Below are positions 5,390 through 10,947 of a DNA stretch of 10,947 bases, piece by piece. Position numbers and translations under genes: made by a program. This DNA is from Oligoflexaceae bacterium. Its GTDB lineage: Bacteria; Bdellovibrionota_B; Oligoflexia; Oligoflexales; Oligoflexaceae. The notes under the pieces are model-generated. The model had not been told where the DNA came from. It did no database searches and saw nothing but the letters and a program-made list of their open reading frames with translations. Location: NCBI GenBank assembly GCA_947474445.1, contig CANJJY010000118.1:1-10947 (forward strand), in the 5' to 3' direction. Every line of letters starts with the position of its first letter. Positions within the stretch are counted from its first letter, which is position 1.

Positions 5390-6508
5390 ATGAATAGATT
5401 TCAAGGACTCTTCGGCTGCCTGATCCTATGCGCATCGTGCGGCGAACCTCAAGACAATCCGAGCCGTCCTTTCGTCGCCCGCCTCATCAGCTCAGAGGGC
5501 GGTGAGTATGCTCTGCGGCAAGTGACCTTTTCTACGCTGGAAGACATCGCCACCGTCAGCGGTACCTACGGCCAACTGCGCGGCAGCGCCTCGCTGAGTG
5601 TCGATAGTAATGCGAGCGAGGTGATCGCTTCTGCCGATCCCGACAGCATCTACAGCCATCGCGGAGGCTCCGTACAAACGGACTATCAGATCAAGAGCGG
5701 CGTGATCATCCCGCGCAATTTTCAAACGATGGAAATGCTCAGTCTCTACTACAACATCGAACGCATCGCCCAGTTCTGGACGGACAACATGGGCATCGAT
5801 TTTCAAGCTATTGGCTTTCCCGGGCTCTTCTATAATCCCAAACTGTCGAGTGAAGTCGGCGGCGTCACGCAGGAGGTCGAAGCCGTCATGAACGCGGCCT
5901 ATCTCCCAGGCGTCCGCGATATGTGGTTTTTTCGCACCTCACCGCGGGAAAATATCCCGGTGAAAATGAATTTTGCTGTCGTCGCGCATGAGTTCGGGCA
6001 CTTCATCTTCGATTATCGCTTTGCCAACTTCGATCCTAAAACCTATCAACCGCTGCTGCAGAGCAACGAGCGCTTTCTGTCTGGTTTAAATGAAGGACTC
6101 GCCGATTTTTTTGCCTATCTCGTGACGCGCTCTCCCCGGGAATTCGCCAAATCACTCACCAAACTGGACGTCGAACGCAGTCTGCCGGTCGCCTGGACCT
6201 ACAGTTCGATTAAAGAGTCGGGCTGCAAGGGCGGATTCTACTGTGAGGGCTCGCTGCTCGCTTCGGCTCTCTATGAGATTTCCCAGGAACCCGGCGTTAC
6301 CGCCGTTTCGGTGGGGCGCATGGTCTATCAAGCGCTGCCTATTTTTCGCACGGCTTGGATTTCCAGGCAAGCGACGGAGACGTTCGATTATGCTGATTTT
6401 TTGGCGATTCTCATTAAAAACAGCGAGGACAAGCGCGCCCTCTACTGCACTGTCTTTCGCAAATGGTTTGATGTGGAATCCTTGAGGGTAAAACTGCCAT
6501 GCACCTGA
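5390..6508 (+). CDS. Predicted lipoprotein zinc metalloprotease (HExxH, gluzincin-like)
   Basis: The N-terminal 16 residues are hydrophobic and end at a lipobox-like L-C-A-S-C, so Cys17 is the likely lipid anchor. The zinc site is clear: VVAHEFGHFIFDYRF contains HEFGH (H200, E201, H204), followed by NEGLADFFAY with E235 as the expected third ligand and D239. This is the arrangement of gluzincin peptidases such as the thermolysin-like and M36 families, although the 30-residue gap between H204 and E235 is longer than in thermolysin. The catalytic glutamate and all three zinc ligands are present, so the enzyme should be active. Upstream, 100-190 resembles the usual strand and helix framework before the active site. 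C279/C285 and C353/C371 could form disulfides in the envelope. Length is 372 residues. AGAGGG lies seven bases before the ATG. It overlaps the next gene by 10 bases, implying translational coupling. The substrate is unknown; processing of neighbouring barrels or surface proteins is speculation. Confidence 0.88.
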   Translation: MNRFQGLFGCLILCASCGEPQDNPSRPFVARLISSEGGEYALRQVTFSTLEDIATVSGTYGQLRGSASLSVDSNASEVIASADPDSIYSHRGGSVQTDYQIKSGVIIPRNFQTMEMLSLYYNIERIAQFWTDNMGIDFQAIGFPGLFYNPKLSSEVGGVTQEVEAVMNAAYLPGVRDMWFFRTSPRENIPVKMNFAVVAHEFGHFIFDYRFANFDPKTYQPLLQSNERFLSGLNEGLADFFAYLVTRSPREFAKSLTKLDVERSLPVAWTYSSIKESGCKGGFYCEGSLLASALYEISQEPGVTAVSVGRMVYQALPIFRTAWISRQATETFDYADFLAILIKNSEDKRALYCTVFRKWFDVESLRVKLPCT

Positions 6509-7125
6509 CCCGAAAGATCTGCTTCTCCCTTGCCCTCGTCTCGGCCCCCGCCCCTGCCGTAATCGTCGATGAGACGCTGCCGCGCGGCACGGTCGGCTTT
6601 GGTCTCAGTTCACTCTATCGTCAGCAGCCGGACAAGACTCGGGAGCAGCGCTACCGCTACGACCTCGTTTCGCTTGAACGGCTGATGCCAAATCTTCGTT
6701 GGGAAAACCGTATCGGCATCGCGCGCGACAACAGGCCGCGATCGCATTCGGTACAAGTCCACGATCATGCTTACGAGCTCTACAGCGGCCTGCGGTTGAC
6801 CTATCCCTATCTCTTCCGCTACGGCTTCAGTTTCGGTCCCTTGCTGCAATGGCAAGAGACGACGATTGAACTCCAGACCGATCAGAAAGACAAATTATCC
6901 GAATCGACTTGGCAGGTCGGATGGCAAGCTCAAGCAAGTCTCGATTATGCGATCAGTCGCGACTGGGAAGTGACTCTCTTCGCCGCCTGGCAACAGCGCG
7001 TTGTAGAGCGCAAAAGCGACTTTGCCTTCGGCGCGATCGTCCTCGTCAACAACACGATCTTTCAGCCTAAAACGCCCCGCCTGAGTTCCGGTGGAACACC
7101 GGCCGTCCAGCTCGATTCCAACTGA
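6499..7125 (+). CDS. Predicted small outer-membrane beta-barrel protein, unknown family
   Basis: No named family recognised. The 208-residue product has a signal peptide (basic MHLTRK, hydrophobic 7-15, cleavage probably after A-P-A at 18-20). About eight amphipathic strands follow, rich in Tyr, Trp, Phe and Arg, such as VGFGLSSLY, YELYSGLRLTY, YGFSFGPLLQW, WQVGWQAQASLDYA and WEVTLFAAWQQRVV. The last strand ends near NNTIF, and a 20-residue Pro/Ser/Gly tail (QPKTPRLSSGG...) continues past it, which is unusual because barrels normally end at the last strand. The start overlaps the stop of the metalloprotease-like gene, so the two are probably co-translated. It closes the operon; the following hairpin (7145-7173) has no T-tract, so read-through to the AlkB-like gene is possible. 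It may be a structural or targeting partner of the protease. Confidence 0.8.
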   Translation: MHLTRKICFSLALVSAPAPAVIVDETLPRGTVGFGLSSLYRQQPDKTREQRYRYDLVSLERLMPNLRWENRIGIARDNRPRSHSVQVHDHAYELYSGLRLTYPYLFRYGFSFGPLLQWQETTIELQTDQKDKLSESTWQVGWQAQASLDYAISRDWEVTLFAAWQQRVVERKSDFAFGAIVLVNNTIFQPKTPRLSSGGTPAVQLDSN

Positions 7126-7245
7126 GATCGTCCACCCGTCTTAGGAGCCGCAAGGACTTGCTGCCAGCGGCTCTGGTGTGATAGACAACGCTGCAAGGGG
7201 CCTCTCGGCACGGCGCTGTTCTCGGCCAGAAAAAAGGATTTGACG
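7126..7245. other. Intergenic hairpin and weak promoter-like region before the AlkB-like gene
   Basis: GAGCCGC (7145-7151) pairs with GCGGCTC (7167-7173), with an inner CAAG/CTTG pairing as a competing fold. No T-tract follows, so it does not look like an intrinsic terminator. TTGCTG (7158-7163) and GATAGA (7180-7185), 16 bases apart, form only a weak promoter candidate. Confidence 0.3.
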
Positions 7246-8382
7246 GTGAAGAAGTATCTGAAATTTAGCTGCTGCAACGTTATGTGCCTGATCACGACTC
7301 TAAGCTTTCTCAAAGGCGGACCAGCGCTCTTTATCGCCTTCGCATCGATCACTCTCTTAGCCGTATTTGGTGACCTTTTGCTCGGCGATGACAGCAGTTC
7401 GCCCCAGTATAAGCACACCTGGCTTCTGAATAGCTTTCTCTACATCAACCTTCCGCTTTTGATCCTAGCTATGGCCGCTTACCTATGGCAATTTGGCGAT
7501 GGTGATCCGCACGGTTTCGGCCAGTGGATGGATCAAACCTGGGGCACAGCTTTGATGGCAGGAAAAGCCGCGACTCAGACCTCGCATCTGGTCGGCGGAT
7601 TCCTCGGTCTTGGCCTTCTATTTGGCATAGCTGCGACCAACGTATCGCACGAGCTCGTGCACCGCACCTGGAGTCGTTCGGCGCAGGAAACCGGTCGCTG
7701 GCTGCTCGCCTTCACCTGGGATGCTGCCTTCGCGATCGAGCACGTGTACGGCCATCACAGGCGCGTGGCGACTTGGGATGATCCTGCCAGTTCAAGGCGG
7801 GGCGAAAGCTTCTATCCTTTCTTTCTCCGCTCCTTGTGGATGGGGAACAAGAGCGCCTGGGAAATCGAAAGTTCCTTTTTGAAAAAGAAACGTTTGCCTC
7901 TGTGGTCTCATCACAATCGCCTGCTGCGCGGTTGGGCGATCTCGCTGCTCATGGTCTTAGCATCTTATGCCATGATTGGTTGGCAAGGTGTCGCCTTGCA
8001 AGTGGCTCTCGCCCTCTATGGCAAGGCCTACCTTGAACTAGTCAACTACATCGAACATTACGGACTTGTTCGTTTGCCCCAGACACCTGTTCATCTCCGG
8101 CATTCGTGGAACAGCAATTCGAGTATCAGCAGCTGGTTTCTGTTCAATCTCACGCGCCACTCGCATCACCATGCGACCGGCCACATTCCTTTTTGGAAAC
8201 TTGAACCCCAGACCAGCGCGCCTCGCCTGCCTTATGGCTACATGACGATGCTCTTGATCGCCCTGATACCGCCTTTTTTCAAAGCTTTGATGAAGGGTCC
8301 TCTCGACCGTTGGGACGCGAGCCAAGCGACGGCTGACGAGAAGGCATTTATTGCGGGCCGCGGTGGTTTATCTGCGACTTGA
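7246..8382 (+). CDS. AlkB-family membrane di-iron monooxygenase (alkane hydroxylase-like)
   Basis: Integral membrane non-haem di-iron oxygenase, 378 residues against about 400 for AlkB of Pseudomonas. All four family motifs occur in order: HELVH (135-139), EHVYGHH (165-171), NYIEHYGL (267-274, the AlkB signature) and LTRHSHHHA (302-310). Hydrophobic segments lie at roughly 14-47, 58-80, 110-130, 220-240 and 330-348, which fits an inner-membrane enzyme. Known AlkBs hydroxylate medium-chain alkanes at the terminal carbon, using electrons from rubredoxin. No rubredoxin or rubredoxin reductase is present here, so the partner must be elsewhere. The usual RHSDHH reads RHSHHH, and HSWNSN is followed by S rather than H. 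Both hint at divergence, so the substrate (alkane, fatty acyl or other lipid) is open. I chose GTG 7246, since AAGGA (7234-7238) is seven bases upstream; the in-frame TTG at 7240 is too close. A terminator follows. Confidence 0.9.
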   Translation: MKKYLKFSCCNVMCLITTLSFLKGGPALFIAFASITLLAVFGDLLLGDDSSSPQYKHTWLLNSFLYINLPLLILAMAAYLWQFGDGDPHGFGQWMDQTWGTALMAGKAATQTSHLVGGFLGLGLLFGIAATNVSHELVHRTWSRSAQETGRWLLAFTWDAAFAIEHVYGHHRRVATWDDPASSRRGESFYPFFLRSLWMGNKSAWEIESSFLKKKRLPLWSHHNRLLRGWAISLLMVLASYAMIGWQGVALQVALALYGKAYLELVNYIEHYGLVRLPQTPVHLRHSWNSNSSISSWFLFNLTRHSHHHATGHIPFWKLEPQTSAPRLPYGYMTMLLIALIPPFFKALMKGPLDRWDASQATADEKAFIAGRGGLSAT

Positions 8383-8391
8383 CTCAGCAGA

Positions 8392-8424
8392 AAAAGGGTC
8401 ACGCAGGCCCTTTTCCTTTCTCTT
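8392..8424 (+). terminator. Probable terminator of the AlkB-like gene
   Basis: AAAAGGG (8392-8398) pairs with CCCTTTT (8408-8414) across a 9-base loop, and the arm runs into a pyrimidine-rich tail (CCTTTCTCTT). It starts 10 bases after the stop. The T-tract is interrupted by C, so efficiency may be moderate. Confidence 0.65.
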
Positions 8425-8515
8425 CCAAACGACCTTTCCCTTTGGGCAGTTTCTCCCATCGCCGCTTCGCTTCAGGCGATGCCTCTCTCTTAAACGCGAA
8501 ACATTCAGAAATTTT

Positions 8516-8524
8516 TGATATAAG
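8516..8524 (+). promoter_or_regulatory. Candidate extended -10 promoter of mprF
   Basis: TGATATAAG is a near-consensus -10 (TATAAG, 8519-8524) with the TG extension. No good -35 is seen near 8496-8502. The start site would be near 8531, about 60 bases before the mprF ATG. This placement fits the gap after the upstream terminator. Confidence 0.45.
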
Positions 8525-8591
8525 ATTTGAAACAGTCTGGTGGCATCATGTGTCAACTTTTCGCGACGCTTGAGGAAGATAGTATCATTCC

Positions 8592-10947
8592 ATGAAGAAA
8601 ATTAAGCTGCCTCCGCACCTGTCATCTCTGCTGCCCTTGATTTTCATCCTGTTGGCGGCCTATCTCCTGCATCGCCAACTTCAGGCCATCAATTTTCTTC
8701 AGTTTCGGGAGGAAATCAAACTTTGGGAAGTGAGGGATGTAGTCCTGGCCTTCGGTTTGACTTCACTTAATTTTTTGGTTTTATCTTTTTATGACGTGGT
8801 CGCTCTCCGTTCGATGGGTTTACGTCTCCCCTTTCGTCAGGTGATTCCCACTGCACTCGCCGCTTTCTCGATCAGTAATATCGTCGGCCACGCATACTTT
8901 TCAGGGACCTCTGTCCGGCTTAAAACTTACGCGCGCGCGGGACTCACGATGTCCCACATCGCTCAGCTGGCTCTCCTCAACAGTTTGACCTTTTGGTTGG
9001 GCTTTTGCGGTCTACTCGGCACGATCTTGCTGTCCGTCAAACTTCCTGAAGGACTTCCCCTCTTCCTCGCGCAAGTGGCCCCGCTGCTCGGCAGCGTCTT
9101 AACCCTGCTCTGCTGTCTTTATCTTGGCATGTGCTGGAAATGGTCGGGGCAGATCGTCCGTTGGCGGCAGTTTCAACTCCAGGTTCCGCCCGCAGCAACC
9201 GGCTTTCTTCAATTGCTTCTCGGATGTCTGGACTTATCTCTGGTCGCTCTCATTCTCTATGTACTGCTTCCCAATCAGCTGATCCTGGCTTTTATGCCTT
9301 TTTTTACCGATTATTTGAGCGCGCAGTTTTTGGCTGTGATCAGTCAGGTGCCGGGTGGATTAGGCGTCCTCGATGGCACTCTGCTCCATCTGCTGGTCCC
9401 CCATGCGGATGGCCACCAGCTGATCGTCAGCATTCTGCTCTTTCGCTTTATTTATTACGTCTTGCCCTTGACCCTGACGATAGGCGGAAAGCTCTGCGCC
9501 GTGTTCTGGCGCCAACGGCAGCAGTTTTCGCGATCGGCACGCTTGTCTCAAAAACTGATCGATCCTTTTATCGCTCAAGCTTTGGCCGGCCTCACCGCGT
9601 GGGGCGGGCTCGTTCTGATCGCTTCAGGTGTTATGCCGAGCGTCGATGCCCGCCTGCGCGCGATCGACAGGTGGTTGCCCTTTCCCCTGATTGAGGTTTC
9701 GCATCTGGTCGCCTCGATCGTCGGACTCGGTCTGCTCTTTCTCGCTCAGAAAATATGGCGAAAAAACTTCAATGCGTTCCGCGCGATCCTCATCTTCCTT
9801 TTGATCGGGATACCGGCTTCCCTTCTCAAAGGATTTGATTGGGAAGAGGCCTCAATCCTGCTTCTCATCCTCCTCCTTCTCATGCCCTTTCGCCGGGTTT
9901 TCTATCGTCGCGTTCCCTTGCTCACCACGGGGCGGCCCGGCCCCTACGATCTCCTCCTCGGCAGCGTATTGATCGCTGCCGTCGTCTTAGGTCTCTTCGT
10001 CTATCGTGATGTGACCTATTCGCACGAATTGTGGATCACCTTTCAAGCCGGCGCTGATGCCGCACGATTTTTGCGGTCGACCGCGGTGCTCGTGAGCATC
10101 TTTTTTGTTTTCGTCCTCTGGCAGTATCTGCGCGGGGGTTCGCTGGCGCACGAGAGCTTGACTCCAGAAACAATCGATCGACTCAAAGAAATCCTGGCGA
10201 CGGTGACCGACACGGAAGCTCAATTAGTGCTCCTCGGCGACAAACATGTCAGACTCTCGGACGATGGGAAAGCTTTTTTGATGTTTGGCGTCTATCGCCG
10301 TTCTTGGATCGTCTTGGGCGATGTCTATGGTTTACAGACTTCGGCGCAACAAGTTCTTGAAAATTTTCTGGACGAAGCAGATTCTCTCGATCAGCGCCCA
10401 GTCTTTTACCAGTGTAATGAGGAATTTGTGCCCCGACTCCTGGAGGCTGGACTTCAGGTCGTCAAATTAGGCGAAGAGGCCCATATCGAATTACCAGCCT
10501 TCTCCCTCGAAGGTCATGCGCGAAAACTTTTGCGCGCTGCTTTTCGCCGGGGCGAGCGGGAAGGTTTGAGTTTCCAGATTTTGGAACCTGATGCCCTGCG
10601 GACGCGGATCGAGGAGCTTCGCGCGGTATCGGAGGCTTGGCTTAAGAATAAGCACCTGGCGGAAAAAGGCTTTTCCCTCGGCTTTTTCAAAGACGATTAT
10701 CTCCTGCACTTTGCTTGCGCAGTCGTCGTCATCGACCAAAAAATCGTTGGCTTTGCCAATATTCTCAAGGGAGCAGGACTTGAACTCAGCGTCGACCTGA
10801 TGCGCTACAATCCAGAGATCGAATCGAAGGTGATCATGGATTTTCTATTTGTTTCTATTCTGCAATGGGGCCGTGATCAGGGCTTTCGCACCTTTAACTT
10901 AGGGATGGCCCCACTGTCGGGATTAAAGGCACAGCCCTGGGGACCCT
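8592..10947 (+). CDS. mprF: Phosphatidylglycerol aminoacyltransferase/flippase MprF, 3' end cut by window
   Basis: The open frame runs without a stop to the right edge: 785 complete codons, against about 840 for S. aureus MprF, so only the C-terminal end is missing. MprF transfers an amino acid (Lys, Ala or Arg) from tRNA to phosphatidylglycerol and flips the product to the outer leaflet of the inner membrane, lowering negative surface charge and raising resistance to cationic peptides. Residues 1-515 are a polytopic flippase domain with family landmarks GHAYFSGTSVRLKTYARAGL (99-118) and QVPGGLGVLDG (252-262). From about 520 comes the GNAT-like synthase (DUF2156): KLGEEAHIELPAFSLEGHARK (625-645), EKGFSLGFFKDDYL (691-704), FANI (721-724) and NLGMAPLSGL (769-778). 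The only ATG available after an in-frame stop at 8580 is 8592. The Shine-Dalgarno GAGGAA (8572-8577) is rather distant at 14 bases. The amino-acid donor cannot be read from sequence. It is apparently transcribed from its own promoter. Confidence 0.95.
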   Translation, partial: MKKIKLPPHLSSLLPLIFILLAAYLLHRQLQAINFLQFREEIKLWEVRDVVLAFGLTSLNFLVLSFYDVVALRSMGLRLPFRQVIPTALAAFSISNIVGHAYFSGTSVRLKTYARAGLTMSHIAQLALLNSLTFWLGFCGLLGTILLSVKLPEGLPLFLAQVAPLLGSVLTLLCCLYLGMCWKWSGQIVRWRQFQLQVPPAATGFLQLLLGCLDLSLVALILYVLLPNQLILAFMPFFTDYLSAQFLAVISQVPGGLGVLDGTLLHLLVPHADGHQLIVSILLFRFIYYVLPLTLTIGGKLCAVFWRQRQQFSRSARLSQKLIDPFIAQALAGLTAWGGLVLIASGVMPSVDARLRAIDRWLPFPLIEVSHLVASIVGLGLLFLAQKIWRKNFNAFRAILIFLLIGIPASLLKGFDWEEASILLLILLLLMPFRRVFYRRVPLLTTGRPGPYDLLLGSVLIAAVVLGLFVYRDVTYSHELWITFQAGADAARFLRSTAVLVSIFFVFVLWQYLRGGSLAHESLTPETIDRLKEILATVTDTEAQLVLLGDKHVRLSDDGKAFLMFGVYRRSWIVLGDVYGLQTSAQQVLENFLDEADSLDQRPVFYQCNEEFVPRLLEAGLQVVKLGEEAHIELPAFSLEGHARKLLRAAFRRGEREGLSFQILEPDALRTRIEELRAVSEAWLKNKHLAEKGFSLGFFKDDYLLHFACAVVVIDQKIVGFANILKGAGLELSVDLMRYNPEIESKVIMDFLFVSILQWGRDQGFRTFNLGMAPLSGLKAQPWGP

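Noticed and set aside
7145..7173. Hairpin after the envelope operon as an intrinsic terminator
   Set aside because: The stem is good but no T-tract follows on the plus strand.
7062..7418. Minus-strand 118-codon frame spanning the barrel/AlkB junction
   Set aside because: It overlaps two supported genes on the opposite strand and has no recognisable domain or ribosome binding site support.
9131..9694. 187-codon plus-strand frame
   Set aside because: It is an out-of-frame shadow inside mprF, whose own frame is continuous and carries family motifs throughout.

Overview
The window looks like chromosomal DNA from a Gram-negative bacterium. There are two predicted outer-membrane beta-barrel proteins, two predicted lipoproteins, a membrane-bound AlkB-type monooxygenase and a large MprF. 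G+C content is roughly balanced by eye. The first gene carries an unusual histidine-kinase-like ATPase with an S-D-P-F-G motif, and a eukaryotic-type NADP isocitrate dehydrogenase follows. Together with the many orphan lipoproteins and barrels, this suggests a Bdellovibrionota/Oligoflexia-like or deltaproteobacterium-like organism. That placement is inference, because no rRNA or other marker gene is present. I see no mobile elements, CRISPR array, tRNA or rRNA.

Layout. (1) 1-833: 3' part of a signalling protein, a receiver-like segment followed by a HATPase domain. (2) 1018-2244: icd, with a good Shine-Dalgarno before a TTG start, a plausible promoter upstream and a clear terminator downstream. 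(3) 2481-3239: secreted lipoprotein of unknown function with an Ala/Pro linker, also followed by a terminator. (4) About 3295-4115: a sparsely coding stretch that is not empty. It holds a 69-codon gene (3477-3686) with a near-ideal ribosome binding site and an immediate strong terminator, then a 50-codon ORF (3876-4028) whose stop codon lies inside a long hairpin. (5) 4116-4454, minus strand: a stand-alone LuxR/GerE-type DNA-binding protein, with a perfect 9-bp inverted repeat over its predicted promoter. (6) 4634-7125, plus strand: a tight three-gene operon (barrel, HExxH lipoprotein, barrel) behind an extended -10 promoter. (7) 7246-8382: AlkB-family di-iron membrane monooxygenase. (8) 8592-end: MprF, running off the window with about 785 codons visible.

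How the parts may work together. The most interesting unit is the LuxR-type regulator plus the divergent operon encoding a predicted zinc-metalloprotease lipoprotein between two predicted outer-membrane proteins. It reads as a small regulated cell-envelope module, and I cannot match it to a named system. AlkB and MprF, next to each other but apparently in separate transcription units, both act on membrane or hydrophobic substrates. icd is central metabolism (TCA cycle and NADPH supply). The lipoprotein and the two small ORFs have no assignable function.
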